Position numbers and translations under genes: made by a program
NCBI GenBank assembly: GCA_015062685.1
Contig: SUUE01000003.1
Span: forward strand, 1 to 64,000
Length of the DNA stretch: 64,000 bases
Direction: 5' to 3'
Source of the DNA: Coriobacteriaceae bacterium
GTDB lineage: Bacteria > Actinomycetota > Coriobacteriia > Coriobacteriales > Eggerthellaceae
Part shown: piece after piece, positions 27,001 to 29,176 of the stretch
Numbering within the stretch: position 1 is the stretch's first letter
How the letters are laid out: each line of letters starts with the position of its first letter
Notes under the pieces: model-generated
Database searches by the model: none
The model's input: only the letters and a program-made list of their open reading frames with translations
What the model was told of the DNA's origin: nothing

Positions 27001-28813
27001 CACGCTGTTCTCCAAGGAAGTTGTCGACCCCCTGACGGGCGCCACGACGCTGACCGCCCGCAGGCTGTACGATTTCTTCCGCATGGGCGAGGACGGCAAC
27101 CCGATGCTCGACGAGGACGGCAACCCCATTCTCGTGACGTCGCTGTACCTGTACGAGCTGGGCAACGAGCCGAACGCCAAGCTGTCGGCGGCCAGCCTGT
27201 CGGGCGACGGCACGACGCACCTGCGGTTCTTCTACATGGCCAACACGGACACCAAGTACTACGTCGAGCGCTGGGTGCTGAACGGCGACGGCGTGCTCGT
27301 GCCGCTGAACGCCGACGGCACCGTGCCGCATGACGAGAACGGCACGCCCATCGTGCACGACGCCGAGTGGGCTGCCACGCAGCGTCTTGAGTACGAGGGC
27401 GCGACGGACGACGAGGCTTGGGCTGACGAGGACGTCGAGGGCTACACGTACCGCAATGCCGACAACATCGACGTCGAGGGCTACGAGTACGTGCCGCACG
27501 GCGAGAGCGTGACCGACGCTGACGGCGTGGAGCACGTGACCGTGGCGCGCGCGATCGTCAAGGGCGACGGCTCGACGGTGCTGGTGCTCATCTACAAGGC
27601 CATCGTGAGCACCTTCACGCTCGATCCGACGAACGGCATCTGGAGCGATGAGGAAGAGGGCGAGGGCGCCGAGGGTGAGGGCGCTGGCGCTGAGGGCGGC
27701 AAGGGCTCCGACGGCACTGAGGGTGCCGAGGGCGCTGGCGGCGAGGGCGCCGATGGCGAAGACGAGTACGTGGATCCCGACGAGGCTTCTCTCAAGGAAC
27801 AGCTGGCAGCCCTCAGGAGGGCCGGCGGCATGGTTCCCGCGGGCAGCTCGCGCAGGATGACCATCGTCACTTCCAATGGCACCGACAACGCCATCGTGCT
27901 GCCGACGGCCGACGAGATCTTCCGCAACGGCTACACGCTGGCCGGCTGGGAGGACGAGGACGGCAACGTCTACGAGCCCGGCAGCGTCTACATCATGCCC
28001 ACCGGCTCGAGCACGCTGAAGGCCGTGTGGAAGGCCGTGAAGTACACCATCGTCTACGACAAGAACGACGGCGTGGCGGACGGCGAGATGGAGGCCCAGG
28101 GTTACGTTTACGGCGAGGATGGCGGCATGCTCGACGGCTCGACGTTCAAGCGCCGCAACGCGAAGTTCCTCGGCTGGGCGTTCTCGCCTGATGCGACGCA
28201 GCCCGACTTCACCGACGAGCAGCTGCTCAAGCTGCTGACCATCGCCAAGCGCGAGGGCCTGATCGACGGCGACGCGACGCTGGACGACCCGAATACGGCG
28301 ATGTTCCTGCTGGCCGCGATGGCGGGCGAGGGCACCGAGATCAAGCTGTACGCCGTTTGGGATATCGAGAAGTATGTGGCTACGCTCAGCGGCGGCAAGA
28401 CCGAGTACGACAAGAAGACGGGCAAGACCACCTCGACCGCGACATACGACGGCGGCACCGTCGTGATCGACTCCGAGGCCATCGAGCGCGGGTTCACGCT
28501 GCCGCGCAGCGCCGTGACGATCACGCCGGCAGAGGGTTACTACCTGAAGGGCTGGTACGTCACGATCAATGGCGAGACGACCTACTACGAGGATCCGGAC
28601 GCCATCTTCTCGATCGTGTTCGACGGCGACGTGGTGTTCGAGCCCGTTTGGGGCAACTACGCCGAGGACGAGGCGGCGCGCCTGCGCGCCATGGGCGCCA
28701 ACGAGCTGGCCGCCACGGGCGACCCGCTGGCCATCGTGCCGATCCTGATTCTGCTGATCGCGTCCGCCGCCGCACTGATCATTATTTGCCGCCGCCTGCA
28801 TCGCAGGCGGTAG
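2..28813 (+). CDS. Giant InlB/MucBP-repeat cell-wall-anchored adhesin, 5' partial
   Basis: The frame is open from the first bases of the window with no stop before 28811, so the true start lies upstream; at least 9603 residues (about 1 MDa) are visible. The GTG at 71 is only an internal codon. The protein consists of alternating MucBP-like segments (consensus YxVERWxxSGDG ... GITDExAYAD ... GYxY ... LVLYYxP) and InlB B-type (Listeria-Bacteroides repeat) segments (GYxLMGWTN ... LYAVWRA). I count about 31 LYAVW-type module ends. An Ala-rich helical segment interrupts it near residues 437-540, a Gly/Glu-rich stretch lies near nt 27650-27790, and the C-terminus is LAATG plus a hydrophobic helix plus Arg-rich tail. 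I noticed only four Cys residues. Proteins of this design are surface adhesins linked to peptidoglycan by sortase; ligand binding is inference. Neither a sortase gene nor the N-terminal export signal is inside the window. Confidence 0.93.
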   Translation, partial: YKYALNEDKTRGQTLEHYEREARVDIYASATDADLTYSGYHYYANNETDPFTLNETQIKVNEGGTGTAQIEIYFTQAQDTRYTVYFWKINGAGQREALALPDDHHGAYADFGYTLEQMQTTYSNVYIGKGYADHIISVVDNAPYVSMEANGYYYDDFNYRILADDNSTYGTEGYRFQRNYSDGGSNVAKWYGVINAAGTLELHLYYVAMPRTLVYDLGTDGHWSNGDKTPASGPVTGSTITLANSDDVYRYGYTFLGWSTTGHDGTPVTDADATTAGTQFVMPAASQTTLYAVWQVATSTYIVEYWGLRGDGTLERLEDRTATGTTDAYADVEPNVNDSTNYREHQIAGYAYAASIVHEGNTLYSYGETGYTKTDADIVRGHADGAVNGVTKVKLYYKAANSSYYVQRWVITGDGRILPLKRSEAGSDVWVIDYEWDADDDKIAAANAAAAAAAEAEAAAVAAEAAALSAEAEAASAELLANEDGATEDVKEAARVARAAATAARAAATEARQAATAAAAAATAAEELAAPVIAAKAEKLLTDTYRITLSGMTGAMANAQFNYEHGQNPDLTYDPDTHLNETDHTYYWAYDIALSGYEFKPNGQYARWAGDASETKYYTESIKPIVYSTTNPTVLVLYYQATKMQLDFKLTTGNVGEGSEYSWSARGADPSGLYMAGDSVTTPDKTATDKVAAGRRTGYELAGWITGTDVANGASAADWTFDLTVGSETREFTVSGITALKGIWAEAFLSLMTANGNVLTTKNGKTLAFYAAGATMSMPVVATTMYAAWTPNAGTAYVIEYYKHRGDGTMVLAETDATRSGMTDAVVTFDVAAENSASKFNGYHLITATQDADGYFIGEDGYVYVYDSDTGSSSRLTIGSGTYQQVLSGEISATNMLRIKLFYEADTVDYVVSWYKVRGDEQVVLADQEVRQAKVDSVVSLKTDDPADSAKTFVAYSYSPTLSFTDTNNVFWSNVTSGTVSTTPITRMGGTVHTVGEAFNFELTLLYRSQQITLTLEEGAGTMNAIYHSQSPLADFPNFPLPNADEITRPGYDFVGWYKTVDGQEPGKFTYSGVVYTVNSEQGTRSRTLTEAGVLPAYDPATDTGLITAVEGEYTYSLGTQSVTLYAVWRAREDTAYTVRHVRIDGNGNEKTYVTDTLQGITDDTVQAWYYSGVSGEGHYDSRFTGWHYADVVSVATDSGTVTKTSANNQTGTWNNNREGKMVKSPALVFTLYYQPNDYTLTLNAGDGWTQAGTISLSGIASATVVSVTSYDTEYEYTLPYASDVSRTGYELVGWTTYATGDDSGAIERTGAAANAYADKLAAASATYGFYAPGARFTLPANAANAITLYAVYRPLTNTTYRIEHYKVVKDDTDPNNKVVTVTFVSADDPAPTGTTDTVGTATAKNTATDPDWLGYQLRAHDAHIYGWSALPTGYTLKLKATLTGDYVDVASPDFAWYTTHTSGNIAADGSTVLRLFYEAQEVNFTVERWYQSADNQMTTKVATDITGKAVAGTTITLSTEGDIQPDANHDGYSIVGGYAVVNGYVMDNTIEPWGTSTAYKTKAEQIKKIEGNGTTTFILLYKPAPTTFNVEYYKYDGNEDILPMNVFTVNGVATNTITVRGDEVLTSYTVDGTRADGAIAPENTGALYRHLNYAVGETGPLYGGNGAGAYTINAGAFTGYTFSINFDKTGKNGVAKKTVWSGVIEADGSLTLVMVYEADTLNLTFDMGTYGSRSNSTEYSLPTKRVGSETNVTLPVASDVARDGYVLMGWSTQPTWTLGAGTYTYTTNPIDNNGAVPSDKYNGTIRTETFTLDAATEYTLADATGYASAALYNAIKDQTGIFYAVGTVFPMDVVNRTLYAVYAPSNTTAYQVAVYRLKGDGSMEYVGTQSYADGTADETITPAQDAGAYDGSLTSVINALEVNVSDLLTGYLWVPGALETVDGGENHPLFAGGLAALKESLTADRLPVTTEATKLVAANGSSVLNFIFIADVVDYYVARYRMDGDGKIILVDKDGYDVHPTNDATATFNATDVAGFTKEQRDLYLIHYRGYADANVNVTKDGTTTSNPVIPNQPPLTTDPRPFSYNSADNVNNVDRHANSAGDLIPNATYDPTLVAGALTEGTIAGAGTSIFSLYYKPSTFSVVLNPNGGSWTPGSGVTPYAGGSTGEGVTWTYDIQTSTGVYVWSSNLASGTTITLPTPGVRSASIPYTRIADGMLTREGYVLGGWSTSRVPEENDYFNGTYTTPIGATTLYAYWLPLSVVYKVQHIKIHGDGTEEVVWYYETSGETGLSAQPVAKPDAPAPTTVDGVQYLGDRYYKDLNHTAGEDGVTIVNASMDFNWHGYAQVADKADYTYTGFYGNSVTVTTNQYGAVTEGAFMKIYYRPLDDTKYYVERWLLNGDGTLSPLDANGNPMRDEDGALIIKTYKEISEVTNLTGDEMAAYRAVHAGWTDAMVYADLADDEALPEGASKSHVNRVHDNVAITGYVYVGHREYTVAIEGNRYQTISRANLANRTGDGKGQLLLQLFYYADELTLTYEAGGLSGLSDGGTFTRAHRADDTFKLPTDSDTSGENIKPTREGYELVGWTTIATFNVNGKEGVAVNTATGKDAFDIITLLENQNDEITGAYHKVYFLDSVVDANGVNYLMPTTNRTLYAVWKPILIDYTVVVKKITGDKEEVTLAINTYQTWSDTLVWADTAPEGADEYGYKGVGNVGYTYRDGKADARTTAETAGSTLAGETIAAGQDLTNYLAGYTYLPNGMWSNNFTGWTDFTLATPVQTSARDYVGFVSGAKTYTLYYLPNAITLTLVKGTSEWNLDDPKGLSWNQHTTQTFRTEQTINLPSNNGLTRAGYTLMGWTNAEDGNVGDEPINVGTSTGRNSQAAADLAKELEGSAFYDGGKKWRVVATWNRSTEDSQYTLETLDANGNGITYLIPSANQTLYAVWRANDNTKFTVQHVRINGNNQALTTITDELYGITDEIAGYFDHGNGVEVLMPYSTKSGGSGVARATVQDKFLTDYSPFVGYTYNANFHQNGNTLLETDGGDYESTLSPTVKISGSIVTNYILYYRADDLTLTLEKGSGAWVSGSGDLASTSRQNGAYFSLPTNVNIHREGYTLMGWTTEATIATADWSTQNVGTSISYASQQAADAAAALTGNAIEAGGARYTRVATTENGRSYALIDPRYFMPTTSQTLYAVWRANNNSLIYIGGNYDTVATGQAESEFHPTDETFTLPVDPSFTRPGYTLVGWTTFKNYPANSDVSVSNSTGVKSQTMADGIDGVTSSTTAGGADFTRVAKANGTGASETYTYSTPTYTMPTLGNIVNVADGTVTFSNNITLYAVWRANSTTYYYVERYKVTGDGRRVAIDRNNDEVTVASGRHITTYQGVTDEHADAESVTLEDPNAHLTHDNFDVAGYTYVWAKDAAAPHSTVAAGNIEGDTANPLVLKLFYRANVNTLILNLGGNEMYSPASWKTGSEGKATSTHETQSVFELPTNADVVRPGYTLVGWYYTAEGSALEGLNSQYTATTLSGDTASIYNSSNGSVAYGGKHYTSVATWAGTQRTFAGIGTFISGLDTNYNELAAENVTFTMPADATLTLHAVWRANDKTPYTVNRYYVDGNGDTHLIDTVTRNGVTGETANAEVATGDLDLARYSWRTHENVGKDGYSYLYDSAAPVRVHHTDESVHAEGDYTADTNAIGKIVVSVKDFANADYGSKIETVLNLWYVPIYSRITFDAGTGAFKDGKDKSGSYGTDETFALPSDDDMVRAGYDFIGWSAEPNVGDDAASRIAVHTSKGIASQTAARDAQALTAYYDSSKTIAMWGAVFTPENGDYLVPQTSSNYTLYAVWRARNDTKYSVERWLVSGDGVATPLNHDGTAPRDTMTGLLLTEFDGVDSAEAYAATQRLNHTGTTDELAWVTDPDNGAYTYHNADSIPPTGYQYYSGDATVVNPDTVAYMHEEIYAYTAKGVTYTTNHKSIITGDGQQVLRIYFTPITNQLHLVAGDSDTWTGANATQTINVMTDETVKLPNGEGMVAVTGNLARAGYTLSGWTNGADAAVTDGQLNSGATYGNQYVHTATGLACRAAQSVAATLTSRTSAAGVGYTAAGGNFVMGTNTTVTLYATWYADDVTYYVERYIITGDGDLRALEHDGTVARDSNGLVTPHGAGSVAAERAYAATASVHLVHTGVTGEEAWADGADGSIVYRIDDSAAPTGYTYVGTGGSYGGYTVESRAEILGNGVRGITVLKLYFKPNTNTLNLVGGTNDSWNATQTISVLTDQTVVLQNGTAHTFTGNSAADASNGSVSKTAAVVSVPTIARAGYTLMGWTNAADGLVTTTDGSVNVGTTTGLASQRSTEAAAAEASTARDSASGKGYTTAHTYVFSTWTYTPVNPVYVMPTNSSVTLYAVWRANDNTTYYVERWFISGDGVAYALTTDGELARNGRGELVTSATADTAHLVKHVGVTDEVAYADKTTADTVNGRAKWYYVDDTASVQAASLLGYKYWNQDDADANGTKVVISDTATGDYKPSIDDNWKTLDHFVISGDGQMHLVLYFIPKLNTVTFDYGTDASIAGNGTTSMQLFTDQTKNLGLDPTRAGYTFMGWTNVYDGSSSTQGGTEVPENTADSAIVSNFKGGTSQTALTTLVGRQGTRSDTTGAVFTAKRTYDRSHFNPATGLGGEYKLATAEDSYIDYIMPSNSAVTLWAVWRANDDTPYYVERYIITGDGQLRALKENGEVDRDGYGLAVAHDSGSVADEEAYAAQHRLSRVGTTGETALGNLANANLVYSNLDAVAPAGYTFVLQGASYSNAEGTPFTTAAELEIMGGDIPARTTVLKLYFKPLTRTINLVGGTNDSSWGTKTVATFLTDQTVVLPNGEAVALTLDQGTGTAQLLLADQISRAGYTLMGWTNVTDGQVNTGTTYGNQYVHTSTGLKSQAAHSVIKGNTTREYNTGAVYTTTATFSDSTLNTATGVDGTYAFVASPKYVIPTNASITLYAVWRACDVTEYTVERWIVSGNGTPYAMAESGAATSDHKGTVRRDNTTGELVTSSSAIRFKRWGVTDEIAYADEADSSLSYRFAEHTNVETPGYIYVTNGNHVNFGTHNMTSLVTVAKKKIEGNGSTHLVLYYQPLLNTINFYVSDGVSYVTNKVVSIDAYTDQTVTLPTRGTANGQAERKGYELMGWTNVWDGDDSTQPNEAVPTDPAPAKGAYVSNKTGHNSQTVHNAISARTDRSYNLGSTYTATADYDDRGYSASAGLGALYPTVTPYYVMPTLRTDNSTEGQLSITLYAVWRARDDVKYTVERWIVSGDGTAYAMAESGTEGDHKGTVTRLEGGLLDPSKAANEGRTNYIRYERTGTADEMAWADGVGTGTDAKWYRNADSTNVETPGYKFVVNGQYVSFSDIVTEADGYQTIAKLNIEGDGSSHLVLFYQPLANTINFYVSSTIEGHVIPNVTNTIISMTAFTDETVTLPQEAAESLARAGYTLMGWTNAWDGNAAHAGDAVTFDATNVDSAISNLKGIASQTAHAAIKGNATRSMVYGSVYTKANDYDGTEFVGSTGEGGKYDPTAPRYVMPTLRTDNSTNGLSIMLYAVWRANDNTAYYVERWIVSGDGEHYALTNDGKLDRDGNGLLEESNTIDEGHWIKHYGITDEVAYADETTTDQVNNKVKWYYYNDAGAINETSLIGYEYFGQGDDPNDAERGRLVIIPTAGTNDYKPNIKDTYRTLAHYAISGLANTHLVLYYRPQLFTITFVTGEGTGEGAVPNVSNSPVAVQLFSDQSLDFDGSGNYALPVDTLADATSAFTRLGYHLMGWTNVDNGTVSTTNYSTQYTYLATGIASQQATTSAELGISTRRAVTGKVYTRVAAFNGTNMDAANNVDGGYTISTPRYTMPTGNVTLYAVWRASDVTPYTVERWIISGDGKRLSVTTDGKIVRDATTGLLNEGKTTVIYTWHYGITDEVAYADTTTVNNKSWWYYTNDAHTYDENSMLGYAYFDQKAEGGTLVSFTEQAFNNYTPYVDPDWKTLDHAAISGNTADNKITRLVLYYTPNLNTITFYSGTDANISNAPTVAKLFSDQSFKVTSGPDKYTLPIDGDGENDFKRAGYHLMGWTNVYDGTTSTNPGAAEGSGTIVSNLTGIASQTQFGVISGRSGRAYNTGAIYTAVRTYAQGNLNTTTGAEADYDAADGYYTMPVNANVKLYAVWRASDVTPYTVERWVVSGDGVAYKMSESGADHHGDVVRNADGDATTGGKLTNAAVYRFTYYGTTDEIAYADSNVTEHNVAKSYAHLDSTNATTPGYTYVEHDSSAAYRGAATSSYKTIAQKAISGLRTEDGQTRLVLYYTPNLNTITFYSGNDTANIKNAPTTIQLYTDETAQRIMPNNVTRSGYVFEGWTTSQYATSVSTTTTVSDLTGINSQNAARDLMAGSAQGRNSVTGSNFTARPATGSYVMPTTAVVDGEDSMALTLYAVWNACNDTKYYVERWIVSGDGERYAIALNGTVLRDGSGELIENQNIIRIEHEGISGEVAYADLTELNGVTAAYYIDDAHTSINVPGYYYFDQVDTDEEGTVVTFGSTEAGFTFTKADWKTLDHDVIKLNSEGNGITVLKLYYLPYENTITFWNGTMENTSTSPVVKHMFTDQTYVNPAATTKVKYTLPTDPTRAGYTQMGWSTSSSVDVNGTPTSVNESTGVASQNAATKAATLVGRTYYGGQAYNQMRTYNISNMTLNVAGSGYSALTAPLYTMPTGTTTMDNKGHNIDLYAVWRADDNTPYYVERWVISGDGKAYALKTDGTLVRDSSTGLLVESATPDSERLVVHYGVTDEVAYAYNKSGRSYWNNDAVNVVGYTYFAQGDAAEHAEYGRPVVISETGTNGYQPSVDGDWKTLDHYAISGLGNKHLVLYYTPNLYTITFESGSDANISSKPASVNMFSDQSFSVADGTASYALPVDGTADSAFKRLGYHLMGWTNVANGIVTTSSKGQQATHNATGIASQQATIAAEAGINSRTATGGKVYTRVAAFSDAGMNAANNVDGTYDTSVPPLYTMPTGNVTLYAVWRASDVTPYTVERWIISGDGAHLAIDTDATSGKGIVHRSSTDGTLDTSKTTVVYTTHYGITDEVAYADKTTSGVWYHVNDAAAIDAESLLGYEYFDQVDTDADGTTVTFATGATGSYVPATPADGSWKTLDHKAISGNTADNKITRLVLYYRPKLNTITFVTGKGVVPNVSNEPDIVKMFSDQSLTVSDGSTEYALPTSTARSGYTLMGWTNVTDGVVGTTDYNNQATHTARGIASQQATATIEGELDKRTYNGGTVYTDTNTYDDANLNRSTGRGGVYHPQTPYYVMPTENVTLYAVWRANDDTEYTVERWIISGDSDRLAIDTDATSGKGIVHRHDDDGTLDTTKTTVVYTTHYGITDEVAYADLTELNGKTWWYYWNDADNIDAASLLGYTYFNQSNKTEDEAYGTLVKINDVGTGNYKPVIQSTWKTRDHFEINGDTANNKTRLVLYYTPNLNTITFYSGTVANINNTPAEIHMFSDQSFSKADKSASFELPDDVTRAGYYLMGWTNVWDGTADTPAGTNPGTGTIVSNMTGIASQTQHGIIENRLVREYDTGMTYTATRTYDVGNLNTLTGKEATYTRMHGTTTPPPLYTMPVSDVTLYAVWRASDVTPYTIERWIVSGDEKRLAMAEDNMNNRDHYGTVQRIDGGLLNPNVTTYVRYTRWGTTDEDAYADYEGSADTLAYTNADHTNVSTPGYVYVTHGNSVAFGTYTSSYTTKAHAKISGLTTDAGQTHLVLYYQPTARTITFYAGNDQFLSSTPTNINTWTDKTVALPVNITRSGYTLKGWTNTSDAKQATTPTSTLIANASANDAVVSNLTGHDSQDAWDEVKDNTHRTSEWGRLYTAKDVSFVAPTNNVALYAVWAANNNVVYTIERWFVSGDKERYAMTQDAANDHRGGIARDGDGLLNRSYIDNVVTYTRVGTADEIALADFEGSDELSYTNNDHKNVVISGYVYVTDGNHVKLDGYYENTAYKTIAQERIMGDGSTILRLYYQPLLSTINFYVNSGDSLVTNNVVSISAYTDQTVTLPTKGTASGQAARQGYELMGWTNVWDGGATTTPNTAAGAATSIVSNLTGHTSQSRHETIELRTDRAYDTGKIYTATATYNTSGYNAATGLGALYPTTTPSYVMPTLRTDNSTTDKSITLYAVWRARDDVEYTIERWIVSGDMDRTTAEGDKRYAMAQDASNDHFGTVQRIAGGLLDPTKTAAVQYKRTGTADEFAWADGVGTGTDAKWYRNADSTWVLTPGYEFVADKGHVKFGTYENTAYQTKARLQIKGNGSTLLVLYYQPLQSTVNFYVADTSTDTQGNPNIPNVTNAVVSMTGYTDERITLPQEAADYLARAGYTLMGWTSVWDGTASTANNAVMPEGTDYKLIVSNLKGIASQTRQDTIDNRASERSYNNGAVYTVTATYDPNTPNATGVGGTYTPNTTPYYIMPALREDNSKDAKSIMLYAVWRANDNTPYYVERWVITGDNVAVALNQNGTVPYDANDVPVVHAEGSDWVLANRVKHYGITDEQAWADQDVADVSYRNADNIVVAGYNYIARGGVYLDTYATISRNNIDGTGDRMLRLYYSPDPTSAYAVNHWRITGDGTFKELITDLDIYKVAHPGEEVFSMVGTTDTVHYATILTDDPNESREGYAYNANFIGYEFVSLAYDVDETPYTSVTSGRIKGDGSLVLNLYYMAIETIELTLDPGLGDFRNHGVDGNGSYDDADRTKESQHSAESTFALPNASDMYRAGYDFLGWAYTLDDRAELAAIAKGNESIDFADLIKYWNDNFSGAALDSPEANNVDRDTLSGQSLRLMGMPLRSMGLSAAQDNPEGGVTYKTPEFYFIPAGGTFLMPTTSTTLFAVWRARNDVDFDVTHYLVDAYGVAHEVTDDIEHPNTGDPESSTYHQSITDEGVGSVAHGTEDGTSEENVYRGYTYVETYGVERLDENGLPVLELDEDGNTLFSKEVVDPLTGATTLTARRLYDFFRMGEDGNPMLDEDGNPILVTSLYLYELGNEPNAKLSAASLSGDGTTHLRFFYMANTDTKYYVERWVLNGDGVLVPLNADGTVPHDENGTPIVHDAEWAATQRLEYEGATDDEAWADEDVEGYTYRNADNIDVEGYEYVPHGESVTDADGVEHVTVARAIVKGDGSTVLVLIYKAIVSTFTLDPTNGIWSDEEEGEGAEGEGAGAEGGKGSDGTEGAEGAGGEGADGEDEYVDPDEASLKEQLAALRRAGGMVPAGSSRRMTIVTSNGTDNAIVLPTADEIFRNGYTLAGWEDEDGNVYEPGSVYIMPTGSSTLKAVWKAVKYTIVYDKNDGVADGEMEAQGYVYGEDGGMLDGSTFKRRNAKFLGWAFSPDATQPDFTDEQLLKLLTIAKREGLIDGDATLDDPNTAMFLLAAMAGEGTEIKLYAVWDIEKYVATLSGGKTEYDKKTGKTTSTATYDGGTVVIDSEAIERGFTLPRSAVTITPAEGYYLKGWYVTINGETTYYEDPDAIFSIVFDGDVVFEPVWGNYAEDEAARLRAMGANELAATGDPLAIVPILILLIASAAALIIICRRLHRRR
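868..28361 (+). repeat. Array of about 31 diverged MucBP-like + InlB B-type units
   Basis: The module end LYAVW(R) or a close variant recurs near 868, 2351, 3371, 4045, 5574, 6758, 7958, 8815, 9578, 10009, 10789, 11527, 12352, 13204, 14098, 14970, 15847, 16752, 17679, 18580, 19375, 20257, 21128, 22021, 22948, 23718, 24580, 25500, 26695, 28013 and 28347. From 13204 to 25500 the spacing is mostly 770-930 nt (about 290 residues: roughly 150 MucBP-like and 130 InlB-like). The first six units and the last three are more diverged. Unit 9578-10009 is only 431 nt and lacks the MucBP-like half. Confidence 0.85.
1309..1620 (+). other. Ala/Glu/Arg-rich helical (coiled-coil-like) segment in the adhesin
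   Basis: About 100 residues consist largely of Ala with periodic Glu and Arg (for example ARAAATAARAAATEARQAA). This is strongly helix-forming and unlike the beta-rich repeats on both sides. It splits a MucBP-like module, between a YYVQRW strand and the TYRITLSG strand. It may act as a rigid spacer or oligomerising coil; this is inference from composition. Confidence 0.7.
28706..28810 (+). other. C-terminal cell-wall sorting signal (LAATG, helix, Arg-rich tail)
   Basis: Codons 9569-9573 read LAATG, followed by Asp-Pro, about 20 hydrophobic residues (LAIVPILILLIASAAALIII) and CRRLHRRR. This tripartite layout is a sortase substrate. LAxTG rather than LPxTG is the motif associated with class E sortases of high-GC Gram-positive bacteria. 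The last codons also form a DNA hairpin (28792-28799 with 28803-28810). Confidence 0.85.
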
Positions 28814-29030
28814 GGGCGCTCTCCCGAGCGCCCGACCGCGAATCGCGCATTTCATTGAATGCATGGTGCCGCCTTCGGCGGCGGGCGCACGGGGTGCGCC
28901 CCTACAGGGCGGGCGCGGGGAGCCCGACGGGCGGGCGCTGCATCGCAAGCGATAGGGGCGCATATCGTGTGCCAGTTTATGTAGGGGCGCTCCCCGAGCG
29001 CCCGGGCGCGGGGAGCCCGACGGGCGGGCG
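28810..29030. repeat. Cluster of GTAGGGGCGC palindromic repeats after the adhesin gene
   Basis: The 363-nt gap between the adhesin gene and metG is largely short palindromes. 28810-28833 is GTAGGGGCGC followed by its inverted arm. 28865-28909 is a two-hairpin composite (GCCGCC/GGCGGC, then GGGCGCAC/GTGCGCCC, then CTACAGGG) that recurs at 37320-37364. 28981-29006 is another GTAGGGGCGC palindrome. A 27-nt exact direct repeat occurs at 28911-28937 and 29004-29030. The adhesin stop codon TAG (28811-28813) is part of the first element. The elements resemble REP/BOX-type intergenic repeats and may also stop transcription, although no U-tract is visible. Confidence 0.75.
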
Positions 29031-29098
29031 GCGGGGCTCGATTCCGCTGCCCGTTTCTTTCTTGTGTGCGGTTGCGGTGCGGAGCGGGGCATTCGTCC

Positions 29099-29125
29099 TT
29101 GGCCGTGCGGGATGCGTGCTAGAAT
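29099..29125 (+). promoter_or_regulatory. Candidate metG promoter (extended -10)
   Basis: An extended -10 (TGC-TAGAAT, 29117-29125) is preceded by TTGGCC at 29099-29104, 15 nt upstream of the hexamer. Transcription would start near 29132, giving a leader of about 45 nt to the metG ATG. Confidence 0.45.
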
Positions 29126-29176
29126 GGTGCGCGCACAAATCAGCGCGGTGACGCGCACAATTCGCAAGGAGCACCA

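Noticed and set aside
28911-29030. Direct repeats that might suggest a CRISPR array
   Set aside because: Only two 27-nt copies, spaced 93 nt apart, with palindromes rather than unique spacers and no cas genes.
7190-29167. Very long minus-strand open frames opposite the adhesin (up to 2151 codons at 7190-13645; also 13763-17203, 17288-21829, 24560-29167)
   Set aside because: They lie in the antisense frame in which stops arise only from TTA, CTA and TCA codons, which this GC-rich gene avoids. Their translations are Arg/Val/His-rich echoes of the repeats, with no start signals or recognisable domains.
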